Shown here: in pieces, positions 55,094 through 64,000 of the stretch | How the letters are laid out: the number at the start of each line of letters is the position of its first letter | Position numbering within the stretch: the stretch's first letter is position 1 | Source of the DNA: Bryobacterales bacterium | GTDB lineage: Bacteria; Acidobacteriota; Terriglobia; Bryobacterales; UBA6623 | NCBI GenBank assembly: GCA_028819255.1 | Contig: JAPPMB010000147.1 | Location: forward strand, 1-64,000 | Length of the DNA stretch: 64,000 nucleotides | Direction of reading: 5' to 3' | Program-made: the position numbers and the translations under genes | Notes under the pieces: generated by a model | What the model saw: the letters and a program-made list of their open reading frames with translations, nothing else | The model's database searches: none | Told to the model about the DNA's origin: nothing

Positions 55094-56509
55094 TCAGGGC
55101 AGGTGCATGACCACCATCTTCGTCTCCGTCATCTCTTCGACCGCGTACTTGGGGCCTTCCTTCCCGAAGCCGCTCTCCTTGAGCCCGCCGTATGGCATCA
55201 GGTCCGCCCGCCACTGGGAGCCCCAGTTGATGTGGATGTTCCCGGAGTCGACCTCGCGGGCGAAGCGCATCGCGTTGTCGAGATTCTCGGTGAACACGGC
55301 CGCGGACAGCCCGTAGTTCGTGTCGTTCGCGCTTGCGATCGCCTCATCGACGGACTCGAACCGGGTGAACCCGACCGCCGGCCCGAAGAGCTCGTCGCAC
55401 GAGATCCTCATGTCGCTTCTGACGTCCGCCACGATGGCGGGCTGGACCACCGCGCGGTCGCGGGCGCCCCCAGCCACCAGCCGGCCCCCCGAGGAGGCGG
55501 CGTCGCGGATCCACTGCTCGACGCGCACCGCGTCGTCCTCCCGCACCATCGGCCCGACGTTGACGCTCTCGTCCAGTGGATTGCCCGTCGTGAGCGCCGA
55601 GACGCGCGGCTGGAGGCAGTCGAGAAGATCCCCGTAGACCTTCTCGTGGGTGAGGATGCGCTGGGCGCTGATGCACACCTGGCCCGCATTGGAATAGCCG
55701 GTCGCCACGATGGCGTTCGCCGCCTTCTCCAGGTCGGCGTCGGGCAGGACGATCACGGGAGAGTTGCTGCCGAGCTCCATCGTGACCTTCTTGAGGCCGG
55801 CCGCCCGGCAGATGGCCTCCCCGACGTCCCGGCTGCCGGTGAAGCTGATCTTGCGGATGCGCGGGTCCGCGCACAGCTGGCGCCCGATCTCGCTGCCCGA
55901 GCCCGTGACGACCTGGATGGCCTCCGGCGGGATCCCCGCGTCCAGCAGCAGCCGGGCGAACTTGAGCGCGACCAGCGGCGTGTCGGTCGCCGGCTTGAGG
56001 ATGGCGCTGTTGCCGGCGGCGAAGGCCGGGCCGATCTTGTGGCAGACGAGGTTCAGCGGAAAGTTGAACGGCGTGACCGCGAGCACCACGCCGCACGGCA
56101 CGCGAAGCGTGAATCCGAAGCGGTTTCCGGTGGCTGGAGCTCCGTCCAGCGGCACGACCTCGGATCCGAGGCGCTTGGCCTCCTCCGCCGAGCAGACGAT
56201 GGTCTCCCGCGCGCGGTCCACCTCCATGCGGGCCTCGGCGATGATCTTCCCCTCTTCCAGCGTGATGGTCCGGGCGAGGTCCTCCAGCCTCTCCTCCATC
56301 AGTGCGGCGGCCTTCATCAGCAGGTTCGAGCGCTCGTATCCGGACATCGCCTTGACCCGCTTCGCGCCGTCGACCGCAAAACCGACCGCCCGGTCGATGT
56401 CCGCGCCCGAGGCGCGGGGGACCGTGTCGACCTCGCTGCCGTCGAAGGGGTTCAGCACCGGGATCGCACCCGAGCCTGCGGCCCAGTCCCCGGCAATCAG
56501 CATTTCCAT
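55094..56509 (-). CDS. NAD(P)-dependent aldehyde dehydrogenase
   Basis: A class 3-like aldehyde dehydrogenase of 471 residues with no signal. The catalytic Cys is in GYSNAGQVCISAQR. The base Glu is in VTMELGSNSPV, and the NAD region is in TPFNFPLNLVCHKIGPAFAAGN. Close relatives include GapN, lactaldehyde and phosphonoacetaldehyde dehydrogenases. The substrate is not decided. The start is ATG 56509. It lies between the oxidoreductase and the TonB receptor without overlap. Confidence 0.88.
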   Translation of the reverse strand: MEMLIAGDWAAGSGAIPVLNPFDGSEVDTVPRASGADIDRAVGFAVDGAKRVKAMSGYERSNLLMKAAALMEERLEDLARTITLEEGKIIAEARMEVDRARETIVCSAEEAKRLGSEVVPLDGAPATGNRFGFTLRVPCGVVLAVTPFNFPLNLVCHKIGPAFAAGNSAILKPATDTPLVALKFARLLLDAGIPPEAIQVVTGSGSEIGRQLCADPRIRKISFTGSRDVGEAICRAAGLKKVTMELGSNSPVIVLPDADLEKAANAIVATGYSNAGQVCISAQRILTHEKVYGDLLDCLQPRVSALTTGNPLDESVNVGPMVREDDAVRVEQWIRDAASSGGRLVAGGARDRAVVQPAIVADVRSDMRISCDELFGPAVGFTRFESVDEAIASANDTNYGLSAAVFTENLDNAMRFAREVDSGNIHINWGSQWRADLMPYGGLKESGFGKEGPKYAVEEMTETKMVVMHLP

Positions 56510-56721
56510 TGCGTGCCTCCCGCGCCCCGGTCGGGCGCGAATAAGAAATCATGCCCAGTTCGCGCCGGGCTGTCAAGCAGGTCCGCGCCCAGGCGGGCGC
56601 ACCGCAGGTCAGCCCCGCGCCCTAAAGCCCGCTCTCATACAGGCCGAAGCGTCCCCACGCGGCCGACGGGCTGCGCACCGGCCTCGCCCCCGGAGTTCGG
56701 CCTGATTTCGGCCGCTGGCGT

Positions 56722-59700
56722 TCAGAACCTCACCCGCAGTCCGAGCTGCTGCTGGCGCGGAAGGCCCAGCGTGCTGGTGATCTTTCCCACGTCCGGACTC
56801 GAGAAGTTCGTGTTCGGCGTCCCGTACGACGGATGATTGGTCGCATTGAAGACCTCCCAGCGGAACTGCAGCCGGACCCGCTCGCTGATCTGGAAGTTCT
56901 TCATCAGGCCGACGTCCCAGTTGAAGATCCCGTCCTCCTGCAGCGAATTGCGCCCGAGGTTGCCGAACGTCGGGTTGCCGCTGGCGTCCACCGGGACCTC
57001 GAACGCCGCGGTGTTCAGCCACAGGTCGGGCGACGGGTTGCTCAGCCGGTGGTCGCCGACGACGTTCGGGCGCCAGGCGCCGACGCCGTTGGTGCCGAGG
57101 TTCGCGGTGGCATTGGCCAGCGTCAGGTCGTAGTACTGGCCCGACTGCATGCTGAGGATGCCGGTCATCTGCCAGCCGCCGAAGATGGCGTCGAGCACGC
57201 CGCCGCGGTTCAGGTACCTCTGTCCGTTGCCGAACGGCAGGTCGACGATGTAGCTGTTGACCCAGCGGTGGTTGGTGTCGTTGGTGGAGGGGCCGCGCTC
57301 GCAGGCGAAGCAGGTCAGATCCTGCGGACCGCCGTTGTCGCCGGAGACGAAGAGCTCCTGCGTCTGGCTCATCGCGCGCGACCAGGTGTAGGCGCTGGTG
57401 AAGGTGAACCCCCTCGAGAAGCGCTTCGTAAGGGTTGTCTCCAGTCCGTGATAGGAGGCGTGCGCCGCGGGCGAGCGGAAGGTCAGCCCGTTCAGCGACG
57501 GGAAGTACCGCCGGCGCTGGCGCGCGGTGCTCGGCGGGCCGATCCCCGGCGCGTTGATGTTGTAGGAGAACTGGATGTTCGAGGAGGTTGAGCCGACGTA
57601 CGCCGTCGTCAGCGCCATGGTGTCGTTGAGCTGGCGCTGGACGCTGAAGTTCCACTGGTACACCATCGGCATCGGAAACTCCTTCGACCAGGTGCGCATC
57701 ACCGAGTTCCTGGGCAGATCGTCCACCGAGGTGACGGGCGCGTTCAGGTCTCCCAGAAAGTCGGAAGGAAAGCCGTCCTTCAGCAGGAAGATGGGCGCGG
57801 ACCCGCTGCCGCGGGCGTTGACGGCGGCCACGAACGGGAAGTTGCGCAGCATGCGCGCGCTGGCCCCCAGGCCCTGCGAGCCGCCGTAGAAGACGCCGCC
57901 GCTAGAGCGGATCGTCCAGTTCGGGCCGGGCTGCCAGGCGAAGCCCAGGCGCGGGGCCCAGTTGTTTCTGTCGAAGCCGATCAGCGCCCGGTTCTCGATG
58001 CTGTCGCCGAGCTCGCCGGCGCGGATGACGCGGCCGAAGTCCGGACCGGGCTCGAACACGACCCGGTTCATGCGGTCCTGGTGCTCGATGTAGGGCGTTG
58101 TCAGCTCGTAGCGCACGCCCAGGTTCAGAGTGAGCGTCGGCGTGATCTTCCAGTCGTCCTGGAAGTAGAACATGTAGCTGTCGAACGTCATGTCCGCGTC
58201 GATCGTCGTTCCCGAACTGCCCCGGTCGACCCAGCCGAGCAGGGCGTCTCCGAAGGCAATCCCCGTGTAGCGGCCGTTGAAGCGGAACGTACCGGTCGCC
58301 TGCTGGGAACCCAGGATGTCGGCGAAGTCGTGCCGGATGTCGGCCCCCATCTTCAGGCTGTGGTTGCCGCGGATGACCGTGAGGTTGTCGAGGAACTGCC
58401 AGGTCTGGCTGACCTTGCCGTTCGGCAGGTTCGGGCTGCCGCCGAGACCGAGGTGGGCCAGCCCTCCGGTCAGCTGGATGCGCGGGAGTCCCAGGATGGA
58501 CGGATCCTCGTTGAGGCCCTTGAGTCCGAACTGTTCGTTGAGCTCGGACTGCGGAGCGGCCTGCTGAACCTTGTTGACCTTGAGCCACTTGTAGCCGAAG
58601 CGCACCTCGTTGATGAGGGTTGCCGAGAAGACGTGGGTCCAGGATGCGGCCAAATGGTCGCCGTCGTTGTCGTCCAGGCCGCGGTCGTTGCCGACGCCGC
58701 CCCTCGCGATCCCCTCGAGCGGCGCGGCGCGAAGGTTGTCGTAGCGGTAGTGGCTGTAGCGCACGAAGAAGTTGTCGCTGGCCGAAACGGTGTGGTCGTA
58801 GCGGAAGTCGAGCTGGTCCCGGTCGGTCTTCCAGGGGGGGTTGTTGACGAAGTTCCGCCGGGTGTTGTCGGCGAAGTTCGGGCTCGGGTACAGGGCGGCC
58901 AGCTGCTCGAACGACGAATCGAACCGCTCCGACGGGATGGTCTTGTTCGGGAACAGGCCGCCGAGGGGATCCTTGAGGTCGCCCAGGTTCGCCGTCTGGC
59001 TGAAGTCGCCCGAGCGCTCGGCCTGGGTCGGCACGATCACGATGTCCGACTGCGACTTGCGCAGCTTCCATGCCTCCCAGCTGGCGAAGAAGAAGGCCTT
59101 GTTCTTCCGGACCGGACCGCCGAAGGTCGCGCCGAACTGGTTCTGGCGCAGGACCTCAGGGTCGGCCTTGCCGTCGCCGTCGCGGTCGTTGCGCGCGAAG
59201 GCTTCCCGGGCGTCGAAGAAGTCGTTCCGCATGAACTCGTAGACGCTGCCGCGGAATTCGTTCGTGCCGCCGCGGATCGTCACGTTGACCACCGCGCCGG
59301 CGTTGCGGCCGTACTCGGCCGAGTAGTTGCTGGTCTGGATCTTGAACTCCTGAACAGCGTCCATCGACGGGATCATCGCCTGCGCCTTGCGGTCCTGCTG
59401 GCCCATGATCGTCGAGTTGTTGTCGATGCCGTCGATCAGGAAGTTGTTCTGGCCGGCCTGCTGTCCGTGGCTCAGGAAGCCGCCCCCGAGCCGCGCGTCG
59501 CCCAGGGGTCCGCGGTCGCGCCCGCCGATCTCGGGGACCACGCCGGCCGTCAGCTGGGCGAGCGACTGGTAGTTGCGGCCGCTGATGGGAAGATCCTCGA
59601 TCTCCTGGCGATCTACGGTGTAGTCAAGCGTCGCCGATTCGGTCTGCAGCAGCGGCGTTGCGCCCGTCACCTCAACGACCTCGACGAGGCTCCCGACTTC

Positions 59701-60021
59701 CAGCGTGAAGTCCAGGCCGATGCGGTCTCCGGCGTGAATCTGGACGCCGGATCGAACGGCCGTCTTGAAGCCGTCGGTTCCCACCGAGATCTCGTACATC
59801 CCCACCTTGAGGGGCCCCGAGACATACGTGCCGCTGGCGTTCGCCTGCTTCTCAACCGTGATTCCGGTGTTCATCTCCAGGATCGAAATGTTCGCGCCGG
59901 GGACAACCGCCCCTGTGGCGTCGGTGATCGTGCCCGCTATGACCCCCTGATCCTGCTGGGCCGGCATGGACGGGGCCAGCAGGAGGGCGACAACGAGGCT
60001 TGCGCCGACTCGGTTTCTCAT
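56722..60021 (-). CDS. TonB-dependent receptor, Oar-like, with a carboxypeptidase-regulatory-like N-terminus
   Basis: An outer-membrane transporter of 1099 residues. The signal (MRNRVGASLVVALLLAPSMPAQ) leads into a carboxypeptidase-regulatory-like domain (GVIAGTITDATGAVVPGANISI). The plug follows (DLPISGRNYQSLAQLTAGVVPEIGG, QNNFLIDGIDNNSTIMG), then a long beta-barrel and a C-terminal aromatic end (LGLRVRF). Such Oar-like receptors are expanded in Acidobacteria. The start is ATG 60021 behind AAGGAG. The substrate may be an oligosaccharide, given the sulfatase next to it, but this is inference. Confidence 0.9.
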   Translation of the reverse strand: MRNRVGASLVVALLLAPSMPAQQDQGVIAGTITDATGAVVPGANISILEMNTGITVEKQANASGTYVSGPLKVGMYEISVGTDGFKTAVRSGVQIHAGDRIGLDFTLEVGSLVEVVEVTGATPLLQTESATLDYTVDRQEIEDLPISGRNYQSLAQLTAGVVPEIGGRDRGPLGDARLGGGFLSHGQQAGQNNFLIDGIDNNSTIMGQQDRKAQAMIPSMDAVQEFKIQTSNYSAEYGRNAGAVVNVTIRGGTNEFRGSVYEFMRNDFFDAREAFARNDRDGDGKADPEVLRQNQFGATFGGPVRKNKAFFFASWEAWKLRKSQSDIVIVPTQAERSGDFSQTANLGDLKDPLGGLFPNKTIPSERFDSSFEQLAALYPSPNFADNTRRNFVNNPPWKTDRDQLDFRYDHTVSASDNFFVRYSHYRYDNLRAAPLEGIARGGVGNDRGLDDNDGDHLAASWTHVFSATLINEVRFGYKWLKVNKVQQAAPQSELNEQFGLKGLNEDPSILGLPRIQLTGGLAHLGLGGSPNLPNGKVSQTWQFLDNLTVIRGNHSLKMGADIRHDFADILGSQQATGTFRFNGRYTGIAFGDALLGWVDRGSSGTTIDADMTFDSYMFYFQDDWKITPTLTLNLGVRYELTTPYIEHQDRMNRVVFEPGPDFGRVIRAGELGDSIENRALIGFDRNNWAPRLGFAWQPGPNWTIRSSGGVFYGGSQGLGASARMLRNFPFVAAVNARGSGSAPIFLLKDGFPSDFLGDLNAPVTSVDDLPRNSVMRTWSKEFPMPMVYQWNFSVQRQLNDTMALTTAYVGSTSSNIQFSYNINAPGIGPPSTARQRRRYFPSLNGLTFRSPAAHASYHGLETTLTKRFSRGFTFTSAYTWSRAMSQTQELFVSGDNGGPQDLTCFACERGPSTNDTNHRWVNSYIVDLPFGNGQRYLNRGGVLDAIFGGWQMTGILSMQSGQYYDLTLANATANLGTNGVGAWRPNVVGDHRLSNPSPDLWLNTAAFEVPVDASGNPTFGNLGRNSLQEDGIFNWDVGLMKNFQISERVRLQFRWEVFNATNHPSYGTPNTNFSSPDVGKITSTLGLPRQQQLGLRVRF

Positions 60022-60630
60022 GGTCCACTCCTTCTCGTTTCTGTTCGGATCGCTGCACGAGCGACCCCATCGGAGGAAAGATTCGACATCGCCGCTGACG
60101 GACCGTTCACCGGGAAAGAACCATTCCCCGGCCTCGGCAACTTCTTGCCGTTCCGGGCGTCGGGAAGAGCTTTCTGCTCGGCGACCGGCACATCCAGCGT
60201 TGTCACTATTCTCAACCCGAGCCCGGTCAAAATTCGAGCGAATCCGAGCGGATCTCCCAAAAATCCCAAGGAGCTTCAGCCTTGAGGCGGCCGCGCGCCA
60301 ATCGGACGCCGCAGCGGACCACCGTTTCGCACATTGGTTCAGAGGTCGGAACTCCCGCGCACTTCCCGAAGGTCCCCGCTGCCCGACAGCCAAGCCGACA
60401 GGGCCGCGTGCTGCTCCCGGCGGTTGTTTCCCATCCGAACGCGGCGGGCCGCCAGCCGGTGGCTAAGCCGAGGCGCGGACCTCGGGCAACGGTGCGATCT
60501 CCAACTTCCCTGACTTGGGTTCCCTTCCGGATTCGGCAGAGCTCGCGACGAAGGCGGCCCTCACGCGGCGGGCGGGACCAGCTGGATCCTCGGGTGGCCG
60601 GTCCGGCCGGGCGCATGATCGTCCGACTCC
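60022..60630. other. About 600 nt with no recognised gene
   Basis: The spacer separates the receptor and the upstream sulfatase. No terminator, RNA or family match is visible. Confidence 0.35.
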
Positions 60631-61992
60631 TCAACCCTCCCCTGCCAGTGCGTCGATCGGTTTGCCGCCTGTCTCCTCCCACCATGCGAGTACGGCCCTG
60701 CGCATCTCTGCCACCCGCGGGGCGTGTTCCGGTCTGGCGGCCAGGTTGGATTGTTCCGTCGGATCGGCGTGGAGGTCGTACAGGTCTTCGGCGCCCTTCC
60801 GCCTCGCGGGATAGTCGGTCTCGATCCATTGGATCCGGAAGTAGTCTCGGTTGCGCGAGGCGACGACGTTCTGCACGAAGAAGATGTACTTCCAACGCTC
60901 TTCGCGAAGGTAGAGCGCGTAGATGTCCCGCTCGGGCCGCTCGTCGTTCTCTGTCACGAACGCCGGATAGATCGCGCCGAACAGGCGCTCGCGACCCTTG
61001 GGCGTCTCGCCCTCGATCATCGGCCGCAAGCTGTTCCCGGCCGCGGAGGCCGGGGTCTTCGCGCCGGCGTAGCTCAGAATCGTCGGATAGATGTCCAAGG
61101 TGCTGATCAGAGCGTCGAAACGCTGCCCGCCCTTGATCCCGGCGGGCCAGCTGAAGAACACCGGCGTGCGGACGCCCTTCTCGAAGGGCGAGCCTTTCGA
61201 CACCAGGCCATTGCACCAGCCGTTGTCGATGACGAACACGAACATCGTGTTCTCGTGGACTCCCTTCTCGTGCAGCTTCCGTTCGAGCTTTCCGACTCCG
61301 TCGTCCAGCCACGCCTCCATCGCCAGGCTCAGGTGTTCCTTTTCCCGGAACGATTCCCGACGGTCCTCGGCGATCCACGCAGGCACGGGAATCTCGTTCC
61401 TGTCGAACAGCGCGAGGTACTCCTCCGGCGGATCGTGCGGAAGGTGGGGGATCTTGGGAGCCCACCAGATGAACATCGGTCTTTGCCCCCCGACCTCGTC
61501 GATGAACGCGAACAGTTCGGCCTGTCCCTCGCGCACGAACGTGTCCGCCGATTGGCCTATGCCGTGCGTGAAGCCCATTTCCCGGGGATCGCCTTCCCAG
61601 TACTTGCCCTCGACGTAGGTCGCGTAGCCGGCGTCCCTCAGGAGCCTGGGCAACGAGTTCGCCGGGTCAAGCTTCTTGGTTCCGAAGTTGTGGTACACGC
61701 CTGTCTGGTGGGGCCAGCGGCCGCTGAGGAAGCTGGCCAGTGTCGGGTGGCAGCGCGACATCGGCAGGTGCCCGCGCGTGAAGACCGTGCCCGCCCGAGC
61801 CAGCCGATCGAGATTCGGCGTGTGCACGAACCCGTTGCCCATGAAGCCCAGGTGCTCGTTGTCGTGGTCGTCGGAAATGATGAAGACGATGTTCGGTTGC
61901 TCGCCGGCAAGGACACAGCCCACCAACGGCGCAGAAGCAATCACGGCAAGCAGGACCCAGACGTTTGTCGCTTGCTGAAGAAAACCGCTCAT
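60631..61992 (-). CDS. Sulfatase lipoprotein with a CxPxL active-site motif
   Basis: A 453-residue sulfatase with a lipobox LVGC (Cys26) after a hydrophobic signal. It has the metal blocks ISDDHDNEHLGFMG and VIDNGWCNG and the tail AEDLYDLHADPTEQSNL. The active site reads SRC81HPTLASFLSG, so the canonical C-x-P-x-R has Leu in place of Arg. Cys81 and Pro83 remain, so formylglycine could still form. The Arg normally helps stabilise it, so activity may differ or the motif may be a natural subfamily variant. It is upstream of the TonB receptor on the same strand, though about 600 nt away. A ribosome site GAGGTG is present. Confidence 0.88.
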   Translation of the reverse strand: MSGFLQQATNVWVLLAVIASAPLVGCVLAGEQPNIVFIISDDHDNEHLGFMGNGFVHTPNLDRLARAGTVFTRGHLPMSRCHPTLASFLSGRWPHQTGVYHNFGTKKLDPANSLPRLLRDAGYATYVEGKYWEGDPREMGFTHGIGQSADTFVREGQAELFAFIDEVGGQRPMFIWWAPKIPHLPHDPPEEYLALFDRNEIPVPAWIAEDRRESFREKEHLSLAMEAWLDDGVGKLERKLHEKGVHENTMFVFVIDNGWCNGLVSKGSPFEKGVRTPVFFSWPAGIKGGQRFDALISTLDIYPTILSYAGAKTPASAAGNSLRPMIEGETPKGRERLFGAIYPAFVTENDERPERDIYALYLREERWKYIFFVQNVVASRNRDYFRIQWIETDYPARRKGAEDLYDLHADPTEQSNLAARPEHAPRVAEMRRAVLAWWEETGGKPIDALAGEG

Positions 61993-62209
61993 TCATTCAC
62001 CTCGGCTCGGGAGTGAGCACATTGTATTCCCAAGGCACCCTCCTAGGAGCGGACGCGTCCTGAGAAAGCCGCTGTGTAAAGGACGGGAAGCCGGTAATGC
62101 TCGCCCCTCGACCGAGACGAATCCGCGAATCGCGCCCTTGGGGCCGTCTGTCGCGCCGCGGACTGGGCGCTGAGTGCGTCACAACGTCGTCGTCCAACCC
62201 TCCTGACGT

Positions 62210-62602
62210 TCAGACCGTCTCGACCCATGCGTGGATTCCGGGCACCTTCGCGAGCGCGGCGTCGCACGTCAGCAGAGTTCCTCTAAGCGCCTCTGCGAGC
62301 GCCAGATATGCTGCGTCGTAAGCGGTCGCGTTTTCCCGAAGTTCCCAAATCCGGTCGGCGAGCGCCAGATGAGCGTAGCGTTGGACCCTCAGATCCGCGA
62401 AATCCTCAAGGGCTTCGCCCGCACGGGCAGGCGTCATCTGCCCGGACTGCACAAGGCGGCGGAGCACATGCAGAACTTCAAGGTCGATCAAGTGTGGCGC
62501 ATGGAGCGTTTCGCCCTTCCGGCCGACGATTCGCGCAACTTTCTCGCCGGCTGTGGTCGCTAGGAGGAGCTCCACAGCGGCCGACGCATCGACGACGATC
62601 AC
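62210..62602 (-). CDS. vapC: VapC-type PIN-domain ribonuclease toxin
   Basis: A PIN domain of 130 residues with the expected acidic residues: Asp in VDASAAVELLL, Glu in IDLEVLHVLRR, Asp in TAYDAAYLALAEAL and Asp in LLTCDAALAK. VapC cleaves RNA, often tRNA or rRNA, until bound by VapB. The start is GTG 62602, overlapping the vapB stop as GTGA, so the pair is translationally coupled. It looks complete, unlike the VapC relic at 9350-9591. Confidence 0.9.
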   Translation of the reverse strand: MIVVDASAAVELLLATTAGEKVARIVGRKGETLHAPHLIDLEVLHVLRRLVQSGQMTPARAGEALEDFADLRVQRYAHLALADRIWELRENATAYDAAYLALAEALRGTLLTCDAALAKVPGIHAWVETV

Positions 62603-62829
62603 CGGCGTTCGCGCTGTTCCCGAATCAAGTCCGCAGGCCTCGGGCGCACCGATACTCGCTCCCGGGATCTCAACCGCTGCATCAGCTCGTCGGTCGTGGG
62701 ACGCTCGAGTCCACTCTGCAGTTCGGCGAGCGCGTATGCTGACAACGACATGCCAGCTAGGGCAGCTCTTGCCTTGAGCTTGCGATGCACCTCGGTCGGC
62801 ACATTCCGCAACTGAATCATGGTTGCCAT
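62599..62829 (-). CDS. vapB: VapB-type ribbon-helix-helix antitoxin
   Basis: A small DNA-binding partner of 76 residues: MIQLRNVPTEVHRKLKARAALAGMSLSAYALAELQ forms the ribbon-helix-helix. The tail RERVSVRPRPADLIREQRERR is the toxin-binding part. The start is ATG 62829. It is upstream of vapC with a 4-nt overlap and probably represses the pair with VapC as corepressor. Confidence 0.88.
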   Translation of the reverse strand: MATMIQLRNVPTEVHRKLKARAALAGMSLSAYALAELQSGLERPTTDELMQRLRSRERVSVRPRPADLIREQRERR

Positions 62830-63102
62830 GCTTCTAGTATGAACTCATCGCAATCGCATGTCCACTCCCTTCTCGCCCGCAGGGCCGCCGTCCCGGTCGC
62901 GACCCGCCGACGCATCGAGTTTCGAAACAGTTCGTGGCGCGGCTACGATTGCCTGGGTGGAGTCTCAGTCCCGGAACGGCCGGAGCCGCCGCGATGATCG
63001 GAACAGACGTCGACTCAGCGTTCAAACGGCCACGTGACTGGGACCGTACTTGCCGGAACGAACGCTTTGCCCTGCAGCAGTCAGCGGACCCGGCCTGCCC
63101 CG

Positions 63103-64000
63103 CTATTGCGGCCCCGGGTCGAGCGGGACGTAGTTGGCCGCGTCGGAGGCGTGATAGTGATTCGGCAGGAGTTCGGTGAGGCGGCGTCTCTCCTCGGGCA
63201 GGTCCCGGAACTGCATCACCTTCTTGCGTGAGCGACTTTGCGGCAGCATCGCCGCAAGCCTCCGCTTGGTCTCGGCGTGCTCTGGCACGTCCGCCAGGTT
63301 GTGCCACTCGTTCGGGTCGTTGTCGTGATCGTAGAGCTCTTCACCGTCCGGATAGCTCGTGAAACGCCAGCGCTCGGTGCGGACCGAGTTCCTGTCGGGC
63401 CCCATGGAGGTGATTGCCGGCTGGTCCCACTCGGCCTTGGGGTTCTCGAGCAGCGGTCGCAGGCTCTCGCCGTCGAGCTCCGCGCGCTCGGGCAAACCGG
63501 CCAGGTCGCTCAGGGTCGGGTAGATGTCGAGCAGCTCCGCAGTGCGGTCGCAGATCTCGCCCCTGGCCTCGACGCCGGGGCCCGCGAAGATGATCGGCAC
63601 CCGGCAGGAGCGTTCCCACAGAGTGAACTTGCGCCAGTGCCTCTTCTCGCCGAACTGCCAGCCATGGTCCGTCCACAGGACGATGATCGTGTTGTCGGCG
63701 TGAGGTCCCGAGTCCAGGGCCCTCAATACGCGCCCGACGTTGGCGTCGGCGAAGTTGATGCAGGCCAGGTAGGCGGCCACGACGCGCTGCCACTGGCCCG
63801 AGGACGTCACGTTGTCGTGGTCCCTGAAGCTGCGGGCCGAGGTCGAGGTGCTGATCGCCGCTTCGGGCACGTCTTCGAGGTCGTTCTCGAGATAGCTGGG
63901 GAGCTTGGTCTGGGCCTCAGGGAACTTGTCGAAATACTTCTGGGGCGCGTAGAACGGAAGGTGCGGTCGATAGAAGCCGCAAGCCAGGAAGAAGGGTCTC
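63103..64000 (-). CDS. Sulfatase, iduronate-2-sulfatase-like, N-terminus outside the window
   Basis: The last 298 residues of a sulfatase; the N-terminal active-site cysteine lies beyond the right edge and cannot be checked. The visible part has FFLACGFYRPHLPFYAPQKY, the metal block WTDHGWQFGEKRHWRKFTLWE, CRVPIIFAGPG, and a C-terminal tail with EELYDHDNDPNEWHNL. This fits the iduronate-2-sulfatase/choline-sulfatase-like branch. The full start and any signal are unknown. Confidence 0.88.
   Translation of the reverse strand, partial: RPFFLACGFYRPHLPFYAPQKYFDKFPEAQTKLPSYLENDLEDVPEAAISTSTSARSFRDHDNVTSSGQWQRVVAAYLACINFADANVGRVLRALDSGPHADNTIIVLWTDHGWQFGEKRHWRKFTLWERSCRVPIIFAGPGVEARGEICDRTAELLDIYPTLSDLAGLPERAELDGESLRPLLENPKAEWDQPAITSMGPDRNSVRTERWRFTSYPDGEELYDHDNDPNEWHNLADVPEHAETKRRLAAMLPQSRSRKKVMQFRDLPEERRRLTELLPNHYHASDAANYVPLDPGPQ

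Overview
The window is high-GC bacterial chromosomal DNA (visibly well above 60% G+C) from around the replication origin. It holds gyrB-dnaN-dnaA, the segregation genes parA-parB with two perfect parS sites, and rsmG-mnmG. Lineage is inferred, not tested. The best match is an Acidobacteriota member of Solibacter/Bryobacterales type. The signs are a C-terminal domain of the Solibacter TIGR03437 kind behind Asp-box repeats, an Oar-like TonB-dependent receptor with an N-terminal carboxypeptidase-regulatory-like domain, several sulfatases, a DUF6807 lipoprotein and a Gfo/Idh oxidoreductase. Ester-sulfated polysaccharides, as in marine or host-associated habitats, are plausible substrates.

Bases 1-10,150 are an accessory zone full of broken genes. 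It holds a cut-off phosphoesterase, a DUF1080 fragment, a frameshifted AlbA_2 protein, a PHP-domain gene and a glycosyltransferase with three single-base frameshifts between them, and small relics of a VapC toxin, a restriction-type helicase and a membrane protein. The intact genes here are a sulfatase, a group II PLP decarboxylase and a small membrane protein.

Bases 10,148-24,000 are mostly housekeeping genes on the minus strand: gyrB, dnaN, dnaA (no recF), larE, an enolase-superfamily enzyme, pyrC-pyrB, dacB and hemB. DnaA-box-like sites fill the dnaA-dnaN spacer and an A+T-rich patch lies upstream of dnaA, so a split oriC is possible. At 24.4-26.3 kb a secreted protein is built from four tandem Cache-like domains. 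Behind it is an A+T-rich, GATC-dense stretch at a strand switch.

Bases 26,950-43,700 hold yebC-ruvC, parA-parB with parS, rsmG-mnmG, purD, greA, a CDP-alcohol phosphatidyltransferase, a GH15 enzyme, argS and alr. Between rsmG and parA lies about 1.8 kb of debris with an orphan ribbon-helix-helix antitoxin and an IS110 remnant.

Bases 43,666-64,000 carry an Asp-box/TIGR03437 protein, an exported formylglycine-generating enzyme, a degenerate Nudix protein, a DUF4143 ATPase behind twin palindromes, NIPSNAP, a very large pyruvate:ferredoxin oxidoreductase, an aldehyde dehydrogenase, a TonB-dependent receptor, two sulfatases (one cut by the window edge) and an intact vapBC pair. The exported formylglycine enzyme could activate the exported sulfatases, which would form a polysaccharide-desulfation system with the TonB receptor. 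Several genes have a -10-like hexamer 6-9 nt before the start codon, which suggests leaderless mRNAs.
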